Assembly (NCBI GenBank): GCA_933207985.1
Contig: OW240912.1
Location: forward strand, 364,841,568-364,905,567
Direction of reading: 5' to 3'
Length of the DNA stretch: 64,000 nt
DNA from: Pelobates cultripes
Taxonomy: Eukaryota > Chordata > Amphibia > Anura > Pelobatidae
Shown one piece after another: positions 33,661 to 46,141 of the stretch. Made by a program: the position numbers and the translations under genes. Every line of letters starts with the position of its first letter. Position 1 is the first letter of the stretch. Under the pieces are notes generated by a model that made no database searches, was not told the origin of the DNA, and saw nothing but the letters and a program-made list of their open reading frames with translations.

Positions 33661-34435
33661 TATAATATAATCGATATTTTTAGAAAATTTTTGCCACCAT
33701 TGACGGAACTCTGAATTACAAAACAAACAAAACGGTCTGTTTGTTTCATGATTCGTACATTAAGCGTTTCAGAGTTTGTGATTTTAGACAAATAGCAGAT
33801 CACCCAAAATCTGGACAAATCACGATTTGTTTGAAGCTGAATGCACAAGACTACTATTAGTTTGTGATTTGTTTGTATTCTTAATGCTTGAGCTTTGATA
33901 CATTTTAAATGGTTATAAATTACAGACACATGTTTCTGAATTGTAGGGGGTGTGTTTTTTGTTGTTTATTTTTACTTTGAATATGTTACACTTTGCTGAC
34001 TTGTCCTACGGTGGTTATATGTTTATTAGTATGAATGTTCGTCGTCATATTATATCAAAGACTGTGGAATGTTATGTACTGTAGATGGTAATTTTATTGT
34101 CTGCTCTATAAAATAATGGAATATGCATTTTAGTAGAGTTCATAAAGATTAGTAGGAAACCGCTTTGAATCTGCTGATTGCTGCATTAAGTAATCAAGAG
34201 GCCAATGAACCCACATTTAAAGTGCATTTAGCGGTGGAAGCAATTAAGTGACTTTAATAAATATTTTATAATTATTTCTATTGTGGTGAGGAGTGCTGCT
34301 GTAATGTCACAATAGGGACTCTTTCCATATTATACATATTCAAATAGAAAAGTTTCATTTGGGATTGATACATAGAGCACAATTGCTAGACAATGTTTGG
34401 TCCAAGTATGTGTTTAAATTGCTGTGAAAAATGTC
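33661..34435. other. AT-rich spacer, nothing recognised
   Basis: No supported features. Confidence 0.45.
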
Positions 34436-34921
34436 TTAAGGAGACACTCCAAACCCCTAAATGACTTTAGCTTGCTGAATTGCTTTATATGTGAACAGTG
34501 TGTCCTTTTTCCCCCCTCATTTTATAAAAAGTGCAGATATCAATAGAAATTGGTACTTTTATAACCTTATTACACCCTTCAGTCTCTTATGTAACAACAG
34601 GTCCTGTTACTTCCTGGTTTATTTAGCTCAGTGGACCTTAACCTAAGAGGCAGCAATTGACCAGAGCACCTGCCTTGCAAACACTTCGCGTTGAGCTGCA
34701 TTGGGAAGTATGTGATTGGTCAGCCACAGAAAGTCTGGGAGGGGCTAGAAGGGGAAGATTTGCAAAGCCTGCAGACAAAATATCGGCAGCATTGCAAGCT
34801 GTTTTTAGGGATACCAACATTGAAAACAACACATAACTAAATACATACATGTTTTAAATTTAGGTGTATCTACAAAATATTTACTTTGTAATATTTATGT
34901 ATTTGAGCAGAGTGTCCTTAA
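34436..34921. mobile_element. T2-like MITE
   Basis: It begins TTAAGGAGACACTCCAAACC and ends gagcagagtgtccttaa, with TTAA at both ends. Its interior TTAA at 34638-34641 (tggaccttaacctaagagg) is the empty-site counterpart of a nested insertion at 37949. Confidence 0.8.
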
Positions 34922-35940
34922 TTGGTTAAAGGATGATCCTTTTTAAGAGATGTAATTAGTGGGAAAACAGGGGTTTACCCAAAATGTTTAGGTGACTTCA
35001 TGACCTACTAATATCGATACATTGAACTGTGAGGGGTAGTGAGTTAAACACGTAGAAGAGGTGAATATCAAAGCTTACCCTCTTCAGCCCAAACACTATG
35101 CATAACATATAGAGCAGATGACTATAGTATTATGTTGGGAAACTATGTAAGGAGATGCCAAATCCCATTACATTAATTAGTGCCAATGCCCTCCTATTGC
35201 CAATAGTGCAACGTAAAAGGGGAAACTAATATATGAGATAGACGCATTACATGCAAAGCAAGATAGTTCAAGCCGTGATTTGTCATAAGCGCTATGATTA
35301 TGGCTTACAGCTCATTAAAACCCCATATCACGATATTCTAATTTTTCAAGTATCACCTGTAGTTCTATGACCACAAGTAATGTTTGATGTTCTCTCTCAA
35401 TACAGGAATTGTAAAAGAGCATAATATAACACTATAACTAACCGTAATTGTGGATGTCAGTATACGAATTAACGTGTGAATTTATGTGTAGTTGTAAGCT
35501 GGTCAGTAAAATGTTTAAATAAAATAAAAAATAAAACAACAATATAATAAATTACACATTTGTTTGCAAGATGGCTAACAAAACATAGAAATGAACTAAT
35601 GCCTTTACAAAGTGTTACAGTGGGATCTTTTTATCACAGACATCCATCATCTGTGACTGTAATGGTTAAACCCCATGGCCAGTCTAGAATTGCATAATAT
35701 ATTATCACCGACGTATTGTATGTAAATAGTACTTGGTTTATTCATTGAAGCTCAGAGTCCTAGAAGTTTCCCAGCAACTGAAAACGACAAACTGCTCTGC
35801 TCTGCTTGTGTTTGGCTTATTGTTGCTGGGGAGTGGCAAAGGCAAAGTGGCCGGTAAAAGACTTTAACTGTGTCTAACTTACTACAAAACTTTGTCAGTG
35901 GGATCTCTTAGACAGTAACACATAGCTGAACGTGGAAGAG
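34922..35940. other. Region upstream of KCNRG
   Basis: It is non-repetitive and AT-rich. It presumably holds the KCNRG promoter and 5' UTR; the 180 bases before the start codon are less AT-rich (tgttgctggggagtggcaaa). No specific element is claimed. Confidence 0.4.
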
Positions 35941-36521
35941 ATGAGCAATCAAGAGGTAGTCACGGTAAATGTTGGAGGTACAAAGTTCACCACATTTCCC
36001 TCAACGTTGATGAGATTTCCAGAGTCCAGGCTGGCGCACATGTTGGATGGCAGTGATCGTGAGTTTAGGATGGTGAATGGTCAAGTCTTTGTAGACAGAG
36101 ATGGGACTTTGTTTAGCTATATTCTTGATTTCTTGAGGACGTCCCAGCTCTCCCTACCTCCTGACTTCTCAGATTACGAGAGACTGCAAAGAGAAGCAGA
36201 ATTTTACCAACTTCAAAACCTGGCAGATTTGCTTGGCCATGAGAGCTTTTATCGGCCTAGACTGGAGATCCTGGAAGTGCGATTTCTTGTCCAGGAAACC
36301 CACTCTTATTTCCGCATCTTTTGCTCATGTAGTAGCACTATTGAAATGCTGACAGACCGGGTTATAATGTATGTGGAGCAACCGATCGGAGGACAGAGCT
36401 GGACCTTTCCATTCTCGGCACAAAAACCACTGGCACCGGTGCCTCTACAAAGACCCTCACATCATGACCTCATATTCCAGTGTGGAACAGACTATGCCAC
36501 TGGAGATCAGTTTGGAGCCAG
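35941..36521 (+). CDS. KCNRG: KCNRG coding exon 1 (T1/BTB-domain potassium channel regulator)
   Basis: The start is ATG at 35941 (MSNQEVVTVNVGG; human MSSQELVTLNVGG). The in-frame GTG at 35932 is not the start. The exon encodes 193 residues plus two bases. The T1 (BTB) tetramerisation domain covers about residues 5-100, with VVTVNVGGTKFTT, FVDRDGTLFSYILDFLRT and DYERLQREAEFYQL. Conserved segments ETHSYFRIFCSCSSTIEML and QRPSHHDLIFQCG follow. No membrane segments, as expected: KCNRG is a soluble protein that binds Kv channel T1 domains and suppresses Kv currents. The donor is GCCAG|gtgatt at 36522, splitting an arginine codon exactly where the human gene does. Confidence 0.97.
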
Positions 36522-37833
36522 GTGATTACCATTCAAAATATGTCATTAAACACAGCTGTGAGTGATTTAATAGTGTTTAACAGGGTGAATAAAGGAAGAG
36601 AGGAATCCTCACCAACAAACAGGTCCCTGAATTTATTGAAATCTTTTTAATGGACAATATTTATTTGTGTATAGTTCATATGTTACACGAGTAGAAAAAT
36701 ACCACCAGATCTCCAACTGTAACTCCCCCAAAAATATTACCAGCCACTTATACTTTTGGCAGTCATTGGAATAGGAGAGCATATGTTACCATAGGACTGG
36801 TAACAACTGAAAGCCCGACATTTTATTAAGTAATAGATTTATATTTATACATATATATATATTTTTAGTAATGGATGTAGGCATACTGTAAGACACTTGA
36901 TAATTTAATCTATCCATCTAGCTTTGCAAAAGTAAAATGTTGTTTTATAGTTGGTGCAGAAATTGTTAAAAAAATTAATTTATTTAGGAGTATGGATACT
37001 AATTGCAATGCAGAGGTAGGACGAAATACCAATATATTTAGGAATATTAGGAACTGCCACTTACTCTGTTTTTTTTTTGTTTTTTTTAATACGACGTTTA
37101 CTCATCCCTATATTTAACTTATATGTATTTGTGAGGTGTAAAAAAGTTTAATTAAATGTAGGAACCACACCTATTTCTCCTACAATTGGGTGCCTCCATC
37201 TTAGCTCCCTGTCAATCATTGTTGCAAGCTCTACTGGAAGTCCGCATAGAGAAAGCATACAGAGAAGAGATGAAATAACACTATTTCTATTTCTACTCTT
37301 CTTGTTTTGTCATGGTTTTGCCTTGTCTAGACTGGATTATAGATGTGAAGAAAACAGTGCATCCTATGAAGAAAAATGGTTAACATGAGTAATGGAGTAA
37401 CTCTTATTATTCACTAGTGTAAATTTGAAAGGAATAAAATTAAAAAGACAGTTGCCCTTTAATATGAATATTAAAGTAACCTAATCATCTAAAAAAAAAG
37501 GTTTCATTCAAATTAAATTTGAGGCTTTACTGCAAAATAAATAAAGTAAATTCTGAGAATAATGTCTGGATTGTCCAGTCCAATGCCACCCGTAACGGTA
37601 TTTAATATGGGTTATTAGAAGGGGCAACATAATCAGTTCATTTCAAATATTCTCAAGTATGTTCACCAACCCACTTATACTCTGTTACACTAACTCTGTA
37701 TGGCTTCCTAAATAAGAATATCAAACTCCCCCAGCAGAATCTAGCTCATAGAATCGATTACATTTACCTTCCTAGAGTTCTAGAGATGTAGGACTATATT
37801 CACTACACAGGGCATTGTGGGGATTCTGAATAA

Positions 37834-38473
37834 TTAAAGGTACGTTCCAAACATCTAAAGTCGTTCTTTTTTTTATTTTTTTTTATTTTACAACAGGTGC
37901 TATCAGACAACTGGTCCTATTACTTTGTGATTGTTTAGCTCAGTGGAGTTAAAGGACCACTCCAAATGAATTATTAATTTTAAAATAAAATTCATTATTT
38001 AGTAGACATACTGATCTGTGGTCTGTGAAGGAGCTGAACTGAGGTGTGAAGATGCTGCTGTGAGATCTGTGCGTCTGTCTAGAGGAGCTAATGCAAGAAG
38101 GCCGTAAACCTACCTGGCTGTTTGATTGACAGTCAGGCTGGTGTTTCATGATTTATTTCTAAAAGTGCCGATTTCTCATAGAAAAGGGCACTTTTATAAA
38201 CTGGGCTAAAAATAGGATACCCCTCAGCTGGAGCACTTTATGGGTTGGGACTGGCCCTTTAAACTTAAGAGGCAGACGATTACTTAGAGCGCCTGCATTG
38301 CAAAGACTTCTTACTGAGCTGCATTGGGGACAGCCACAGAAAGTCTGAGCTGGGTTAGAAGGGAGAAGAGTTTGCACAGGGACCAGACCAGCTGTTTGTA
38401 AGTAAACCACAATGAAAAAGAAATGCATATTTATTTTTTATTTTATTTATTTGGGCAGTGAAGTGTCCCTTTT
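37834..38473. mobile_element. Outer T2-like MITE (same family as 34436-34921), interrupted
   Basis: It begins TTAAAGGTACGTTCCAAACA and ends cagtgaagtgtccctttt. It shares gtttagctcagtgga, aagaggcag and gccacagaaagtctg with the copy at 34436-34921. An inner MITE sits at 37949-38262. Confidence 0.8.
37949..38262. mobile_element. Inner T2-like MITE nested in the previous one
   Basis: It runs TTAAAGGACCACTCCAAATG to ggactggccctttaa with TTAA at both ends. Comparison with 34629-34655 shows the host sequence is continuous once the insert and one TTAA are removed. Confidence 0.88.
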
Positions 38474-38663
38474 GTTTTGCCCAAAATAGCTGTTCTAGAA
38501 ATAAATAATCTTTTATTATTTTTCAACATTGGCTATATTAGGCGTGTATCTTCCTATCAGCTATTGTGACCTACATGTTGCAATTATCTTGTTAATTGCC
38601 TGGTAAGTATTTTCTATGACATATGGCAAGAGCTTCACTAATCATGCATTTCTCGTTGGATAG

Positions 38664-38916
38664 GTATGTCTCCATAAAACCTGATCAAAGGAAACTGTTA
38701 AATGGGACCAATGTTCTCGGACTCTTGCTGGATATTTTACTAAAGGAGGGCTTCAGTCTGATTAGCACTAGGTCTGTGGCATCTGAAGAGAAGGTGGAGT
38801 GCTATACATTTCAGAGGAAGAAGAGAGCGGAAGTGTTCACAGTTAATGAAGCTCCTAAAACGGAAAACAATGTACAAATACAAGGGAAGCAAGTCAAGTC
38901 GAACAAAAAGAGATGA
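38664..38916 (+). CDS. KCNRG: KCNRG coding exon 2 (C-terminus)
   Basis: The acceptor ggatag|G at 38663/38664 completes the split arginine codon. The frame reads YVSIKPDQRKLLNGTNVLGL, then LLKEGFSLISTRSVASEEKV, then ECYTFQ, and ends with a lysine-rich tail at TGA (38914-38916). Human KCNRG reads YVSIKPDNRKLANGTNVLGL in the same place. The two exons total 834 bases, or 277 residues (human 272). There are no breaks. An upstream in-frame ATG at 38623 belongs to the intron and is not used. Confidence 0.97.
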
Positions 38917-39534
38917 AGTCTCAGCAACCATTTCATCAATATCATTTTACCATTCTATCACATCATTTTAGTTATACTGATGAGGTGTTACTTTATAGAC
39001 AATGCAATGTCATCCAAGGGTGACCTTGTATGGACATGTTATGTCTGGACTATAATACTGCTAACACAGTTAGTTGATAGCGATGATGGACTTTGCACAA
39101 GGAAGCAGGTTATCAGCTCTTTGCCCCAACATGATTTCGTCTACACTATGCTAGCAAATGTATAGATTTATTTATAGAATATTATTTGCTACCGTGCCAT
39201 TACCATAGAGTTTTGAATTTTAGTTACGCTGATCAGAAATGTGTGCACCTGCAGCAAATCACACAATGCACATGTCCAGAATGCTATGTGAGCAGCTTAA
39301 ATCAGGAACTGAGTCGTGTGCCATGTGGGATCCACCCTTTGTCAGTCGGTGATGGTGGAAAGTTTTGGTAGAATATATATCAATATTAACCTACCAAAAA
39401 CTTTTGCCCCATTGGTCATCATCAGCCACCTCCTTTAATCTGCACATCTTACTGAACAGAACAAGTGCCAAGCTTTGAGTATGTAAACTATAATATTTGT
39501 TGCAGATTTCAATAGCACACTGTAAAAATAATAT
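38917..39534. other. KCNRG 3' UTR and flank
   Basis: Probably 3' untranslated sequence at first. No clear AATAAA close to the stop and no repeat recognised. Confidence 0.45.
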
Positions 39535-39710
39535 TTCTAATAATTATTATTATTGCTGGTATTTATATAGCGCCAGCATATTCCGTAGTGCTTTACAATA
39601 TTATCAAAGGGGGAGATTTAACAATAAATGAGACAATTACAAAAACTTACAGAAACAATAGGTTGAAGAGGACCCTGCTCAAACGAGCTTACAGTCAATC
39701 ACTTGAAGTG
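39535..39710 (+). repeat. Amphibian interspersed repeat (tatagcgccagcatattccg type)
   Basis: ttatatagcgccagcatatt, ccgtagtgctttacaatatt and cctgctcaaacgagcttaca form a widely dispersed amphibian repeat remembered from other genomes. Class not assigned. Confidence 0.6.
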
Positions 39711-40115
39711 CTTACTTCAGAAAAATATTTAATAATGAAAGATTCTTTACCTTAGAGACAAAATATGTTTCACGAATTCACACAAACGGTTCATAAGATT
39801 TTAATAAAAGTATTTTTCTATATTTCAAGTTTAGATGATATTTAAAGAAAAGGACAATATAATGGAAACGGTGAAGAATATACCAATACAAAACGTTAAT
39901 TAAGTAAAGCTTCGATCCTTCTAGGGATGTGGTAAATGGAGTCCCAATCTGTATGTAATGTGATATGTCACCATTTTTACAATAATTTCCGTTAACATTT
40001 TTGGACAAAGCAAATTGGTGCCTGAACAAATTGCAAATGATCTAAACTATAAAATAATTAAATCTGATCAAATTATTTGGACAAACTAAATTTTTATCCT
40101 GTTCTCAAGTCTACA
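39711..40115. other. AT-rich spacer, nothing recognised
   Basis: No supported features. Confidence 0.45.
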
Positions 40116-40533
40116 TTAAAGGGACACAATAGTCACCAGAACAACTACAGCTTATTGTATTTGTTCTGGTGCGTATAATCATTTCCCTATGGCTTTTTGC
40201 AGTAAACCCTGTCTATTCAGAGAAAAGGCAGTGTTTACATTACAGCCTAGGGACACCTCCACTGGCCACTCCTCACATGGCTACTAGAGGTGCTTCCTGG
40301 GGCAGTGATGCACACTCACAGATATTCAGTGTCTCCTATCTCTGTATGGAGACACTGAACTTTCCTCATAGATCTGCCTCCTTGACAGACTCAGCCAATC
40401 CTATGCTTTTTTTATGGAAGAGCATTGTGATTGGTTCTGATCACCACTTCTGATGATGTCTGCCAAGCAGCCAGAGCCAGCAGCAGACTGAATTAAATGT
40501 AAGATGATCTATAGTATTTATAGTGACCTTTAA
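40116..40533. mobile_element. T2-like MITE, full length
   Basis: It runs from TTAAAGGGACACAATAGTCA to tttatagtgacctttaa with TTAA at both ends. It is the same family as 14120-14617. Confidence 0.85.
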
Positions 40534-41260
40534 AGTTATAAAATAATGCAGGGTATTTATCAGACCTATTGACTCCCAAGAGCTGGCTATCACTTACATA
40601 TTTCTTAGCATTTTGGTAATAGATATTAACAGGGTTACTTACTACAGCAGGGCTTGACAAATCACAGGCGGCATTGTGACTAGGATTTTTGTCATGGCGT
40701 CTGGGATTTGTTGGCCAATTAGCCCCCGAGGTGGCCAGCTTATAAAGAGCATTGGCGTGCATGCGGTCGGTCAGCTCAGGAAGACATCCTTTGGCTTTCT
40801 CCAAACATAAGCCCTTGTGGTGCAGAAAATAAAGTGAACGATGACCCATATATAATTTCAGACTTTATAGCTTATTTCTCTGTTGCCCACAAATCCAGGT
40901 TTTGTGCCTTTCACACCCGGATATGCATCAAAGTCCATTGGTATTAAATCAAAGTAATTTCTTAATGCTACCCATCCCTTAAGTTCCAGCTTTGCTGACA
41001 ATATTCTTGGTGAGATGCTGTGGTGCTGATTTGAGTTGCAAACGAACAGCCTCAAGAACATCCATGTGAAGGGACTGTCTATCCCTGGAGCTTTGAATCA
41101 TGACCTGCATGAACAAAGGTAGAGGTGTGTGAGTAGGAAGGGGGTGATGGTAGTGTTGGCAGTGAGCACTAACAAGAACATTGCCAGCCAACTAAGCTTA
41201 TGTAATGCATTCACCTACCCAAGAGCTTATGGGTTGGTACACTCCGCTCTTTATGGATTA
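40534..41260. other. Spacer with a possible hAT end
   Basis: cagggcttgacaaatcacag at 40651 resembles a hAT-type terminus but has no partner in reach. Nothing else was recognised. Confidence 0.35.
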
Positions 41261-41409
41261 TTAACCCCAAAGGGACACACATTCTGGAATAAAAGTGAAT
41301 CATGACGGAATATTTCCGTCATGTGTCCTTAACCCCTTAAGGACACATGAAATGTGTGACATGTCATGATTCCCTTTAATTCCAGAAGTTTGGTCCTTAA
41401 TGGGGTTAA
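41261..41409. mobile_element. Palindromic TTAACCCC MITE
   Basis: TTAACCCCAAAGGGACACAC at the left and ggtccttaatggggttaa at the right are inverted, with TTAA at both ends. Inner stems include ttctggaataaaagtgaatc and gaatcatgacggaatatttc. A second copy is at 50492-50567. Confidence 0.8.
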
Positions 41410-41759
41410 TGTTGTCCTAGAGAAGCAGGGCACAGAAATAATCTAGAATGGTGGAACACAGGTTCTAAACAGTGACTGCTTCACCACTTAGGAGGTACGC
41501 ATAATGGATTGTATGTATCTGACCCCATTGTACCGTGAGATTGCAAACCCTTGCGCCATTTAGACATATACTACATCTTCATGGCTGGTGTGACATAAAG
41601 ACATATTTGGAATTCTGGGTGAGTTGGCTTTGTCATGTGTCAAGAAGAATATAAAAGTTTTCCTTGTGGGAGCCTATTTGCATCTTCAGATCATCATAAT
41701 GATCATAATGATTCTTATTTTATTTTTGAGAGTTGTGTCTAATTATTATTGTCCTCTCA

Positions 41760-42115
41760 TTTAGCCATTTTTGGAGCTGACGAAAGCCAAACGTCAAGCC
41801 ATGCCTCCAAGCCTCTCATAACATACTGTGCCGTCATGTCCCAGTCAGCCATAGAGAATTACTGTATTCAATGATTCTCTATGGCAGAATCATAGGTGCA
41901 TCGCGTTGAGCACTGCACATGTGCCTGCAGGCCCCAATGCTCCTCTGTGAGGAGCATTGGATTAAACAGTCATTTTGGAGGAGCCAAGGAGGTGATCTCG
42001 GGAGCACCGTGGGAGATTCGACTCTGGAGAGCAGCTAAATAACTCAGGGATTGCCTGAACTAAGCAGGCACATTAATACAGATTATGTACTGCCAACGCT
42101 AGTGTTCCTTAAAAG
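41760..42115. mobile_element. T2-like MITE remnant
   Basis: The right end tagtgttccttaa and inner hairpins (agaattactgtattcaatgattct; ccaatgctcctctgtgaggagcattgg, each shown in part) are family-like. The left end is not defined. Confidence 0.5.
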
Positions 42116-42900
42116 TGATTATATACACAGTATTTCGATATTTAATACATCATTTGCATAAAGCCTACATGCAACATTGTTTTTCGATGTCCAACAGTAA
42201 AGATTTTTGTTACTTTGCATAATCAGTCACATTTCCACATTTTCTTAGTTGTACATCACTGAATTAAAGTTTTTTTTTTTTTTTTTAACAAACACTTTGA
42301 AGGTGCAATATATTTTATGACACAAATGTGCTGTTACGAAGTAGCCTAAAAACCAAAACCAAAAAAACCCCAAGAAAATATAACTTACAGATCATACTGT
42401 TCTATTCATTCATGTGCCTTCAGTAAGTTTCATTCTATCCCTAATTATGTGTTATTCATTGCTGCATCAATCTGGTACATGTGATCATAAATGCCTTTCT
42501 TTATCAGCCCTTCTGATAAGTGTACACTGTGATCAAGGTAATAAGATTGGGAGGAATTTGCCACTAAATATATTTTTAGGTTTATTAAAATAAATTATGT
42601 AGGCAAGTGATTCTCAGCACAGTTCCTGAATGAAACTAATAACCCAGATAGAGTTCATTTCTGCAGAGTGCCTTTAATGCTTCACTGCATAATAAATAAA
42701 AAAAATTCACACGCCCTTCCTTATAAAAGAAATCTAGTTAACAAATGGAAGATTAAAAGGATTACTCCTAAAAACTAAAAAGCAATAAACTGGATGGGGT
42801 AAGCCTTGCTGGCATGCTCCATCATGCTTTCCACACTCTGCAGGTTTCCAGTGCCAGAGGATGCAAAACAGCCCCAGAGCATCACAAGCCATCAACATGC
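42116..42900. other. AT-rich spacer, nothing recognised
   Basis: It contains a T-run at about 42270. No supported features. Confidence 0.45.
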
Positions 42901-43376
42901 TTAAAGGGACTCTCCACTGCAGTTTTCCTGGCACTGCAGATTACTGCAGTGCCCCCCTCCCTCCCAACCCAAGTTGCTGAATGGGTTAAAACCCCTTCAG
43001 TGACTTCCCTGAATCCAGCGCCAATGTCCCTTGGCGCTGGGTCAGGCTCTGCCCACCGCTGCGCGTGCATGCATTAGACCTCCCCATAGGAAAGCATTAT
43101 TCAATGCTTCCGATTGGGGATTCCGGGGCCGCTGAAGGTCCTCATGTATAGCGTGAGTACGACCAGCATCGTTTAAAACACTTTTCGGGTTTTAAGAACC
43201 CGGAAGTCCGTCTAGTGGCTGTCTGATAGCCAATAGAAGACTTAACCCTGCAAGGTAATTATTGCGGTTTATAAAAACTGCAATAATTACACTTGCAGGG
43301 CTAAGGGTGATGGGAGTTGGACCCCAGTCCACCACAATGGGTAGAAGTGGTCTGGGTGCCTGGAGTGTCCCTCTAA
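42901..43376. mobile_element. T2-like MITE, right TTAA mutated
   Basis: It begins TTAAAGGGACTCTCCACTGC and ends cctggagtgtccctctaa. An inner perfect hairpin, ggtaattattgcggtttata with its complement, recurs at 53851-53902. Confidence 0.75.
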
Positions 43377-44752
43377 CTGTAGGCAGTGTGCTTTTCAGCA
43401 AATGCTTAATTATTTTTCATCCAGACATACCGCTGATCCATTGGGCTGAAAAGTTCATTTGTTTTATCGCTCCACAAAACATCTGTGGCTTATTTATAAG
43501 ATTTTGAGCATTTCGGAGCCAACTTTTCTTGTTCTTTTGGGTCAGTAGTGGTTTACATCTTAGAGTTCTGGCATGGAAATCTTCTGTGTTGCCGCCTTAC
43601 TGTGCTAACAAACTTCTGTGCCTGTTGCCACCAAGTATTGCTGCAGGTCTATACTTGTTACCGGAAGGTTTTTCACAATATGCCTTCTTCGAAATCTGGT
43701 TGCAGCCATCAATACCTTTACCTGCTCATCCAGGTAGTCTGACCACTTTTCCTTCAACTTTGAAGTTGCAAAATAGGCTTCCAATTATGGCACTAGGAAC
43801 ATTTAGTGCCTTCAATGGAGGGGGAAACATACAGACTCCAAGCACCAGGTCTACTTCAAAACACTGAAGTGGTCATGTCACTCATAGTAACCCTTGATCA
43901 TGTAGATCAGATTTGTCAGCCTAGTTGACTGTGAAGATTAAGACACAAACTCAGCCACACAGAACCCATTATAGCATCAAAAGTCAAGTGGTCCCCAACT
44001 AAATTTAGGCTGCACTAACACAATGTTTTACAGTAAACATATGAGGCATTTATCTGTGCCACCTTGCCCAATTTATTTATAAATTTCATACCCAGTGAGC
44101 TTTCAATTATAGAGTCATTTTCCATTTATGACTAGTCCAAAGCATACAATTGTTGGCACACAACCTTTACCCTACATAACTGGATACAAATTGGACATGG
44201 AATTTGTGTGAAAGCCTGAATACTTCCAATGGAGCTTGTGGGGAAAAATGCCACCTAGCTGCAATTCAGGCTGATTTGCCCAATAATCACTTCCTGTGCC
44301 AGCATAAAGAAACTTTCCCAGAGATAAGGCATTTGACTAGTCAACTGGAGGATGCCAGCTGTTACGCATGACCCCATGTCCAATATATTCATCACTCTCC
44401 CCTGGCTCGTAATCTTTGCCTGTCCCGACTCACTGCCAAACTGACTTCACTTGGCCATGCTCTGTCCTAATGGAGCCCAGCTACTCTGCAAAGACCGTTC
44501 AAAAGGACAGATCGGATAATCAGAGGAATGCTAGTAAGTGCTTTATTCACACCACCTTCACTGCAGTGTTTCAGCTCTAAAGATTGTGATGAAAGCTCAG
44601 CAGAGCTGGATGTTGTGACAGTGGTGTGAAAGTATACAGAATTTAAATTTGCAACCAATGGACTCTTTCTTTCATTCTCTTGCTGCAATGTGTGTGCTAT
44701 GCTCAAACTGGACACTTTCATAAAATAAGCAACTGCTTTGGTGAAATTGGTA

Positions 44753-44796
<44 letters not shown>

Positions 44797-46077
44797 TATA
44801 TCCATCTCTCTTGTGTGTGTTGTGCCAACAAAGCCAATGTTAAATATTTCACATTTCCGGTTGACCCTCGCTACACTGTCTGATAAAGCTTCATCAATGT
44901 ATTATACCTGACAAATTTTAGTTATGTTTTACATATGGTTCATTGTTAAATGGAGAGAAAAAAAATTAATGAATGCTTCATGTACACTCCTGCTACTGTA
45001 TCTAGCACATGACATTTCACGTGGCTGAGATTGCACCTATGCTGTATTTAACATTCACAATAAAAATGATTTTTGAAAAAAATTTGTTAGTTTAAACTCG
45101 CGCAAGATGTGTGATTAGTTCACGTACATCATTTTCCTTTTCTCCACACAGACATTCTAACCTGAAATATCTTTAGATAAAGAGTGGGGATCATTTAGGA
45201 AAGTGTTTCAAAAAGTAGGACAAAGTTGTTAAAGGGACCCCTGCCCACCCCAACATGCAATGGTGTTTCTATTAGGGAATTCATTTCGACTAGACCAACA
45301 TCCTGCAGGGGGCAGCAAGATCCTTGGTTTTAAAAATTTACACTAGTTTAATTTGTGAATCATAATACAGCTACCCTAAGCAACAGTTTCCCAACAGGTT
45401 CAGCAATGCTATTTCTTAAAGGGACAATGCATTTGCACCACTCAATGTGCAGCAAAAGTGAATTTGTGCCAGCATCATATAATTCAGGAGTATGGCAGCT
45501 TCAGCACTCCAGATTTTGTGGAGTGCAACTCCCATAATGCTATTACAGCAAAACTGGCAGAGCATCCCCATTGCTGCCCATTCTGCGTTAAGTCAAATTA
45601 TTGTCATGAAGGGGTTGCTGAAATATCAGAGGGGAAGAAGAAAAAAAAACCCCACACATCTCAGGCTAATGCTAGAGATTGTTTGAGTTATTGGAAAAAG
45701 GCAGGTTTGAGTCTGAAACTTTGCTGGAGGGTTCTGAATAAAGTCACCGTTTCTGACATTTGTGTGCTGGATCTTGGTTTATAACCTTCTGGATAACTGC
45801 CCTAATCCTATGCTCCAGGTGAAGCATGTCCCTGCCCATTTGGAGAGTATAATTTCTTGGCATGTCTGCAGTAATGAGTCACATGTGTATGTATGTGACA
45901 TTTCCCATATGGGTTACAAAATCATCAGTAAGTATGACAAAAGTCTGAAAGTTGTACCAATGTAAAGAAGTGGCAAGTCTAGTATATACACAAATGGACT
46001 GAGGACAAACTGTATATGGCACCACTAAGGAAATAAAACATGCGTTGTAATGCTCCAGATCTTGGTCTCCAGTTGTT
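43377..46077. other. Spacer with microsatellite and repeat fragments
   Basis: It holds (TA)n at 44756-44800, a single T2-like end at 45418 (ttaaagggacaatgca), and fragments near 45690-45780 (gtctgaaactttgctgga) that look like dispersed repeats. No gene was recognised. Confidence 0.45.
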
Positions 46078-46141
46078 CCAAAAGGAGAATTTTCCTTGCG
46101 CAAGAGTAAAAGACTACTCTTACCAACTAAGCTACACCCAG
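46078..46141 (-). repeat. Degenerate tRNA-like sequence, possible SINE head
   Basis: On the - strand it reads gggtgtagcttagttggtaa, then gagtagtcttttactcttgc. The first block fits a pol III A box (TAGCTTAGTTGG) and the second resembles a lysine-type anticodon arm with UUU. The T arm/B box is not recognisable, so it is not a functional tRNA gene. Confidence 0.4.

Larger units (their letters stand above)
36522..38663 (+). other. KCNRG: KCNRG intron
   Basis: The 2.1-kb intron runs from gtgatt to gatag. It is AT-rich with T-runs (37070 and 37870) and carries a nested pair of T2-like MITEs at 37834-38473. Confidence 0.9.

Noticed and set aside
38623..38663. Upstream in-frame start before KCNRG exon 2
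   Set aside because: It lies in the intron; similarity to KCNRG starts exactly at the acceptor.
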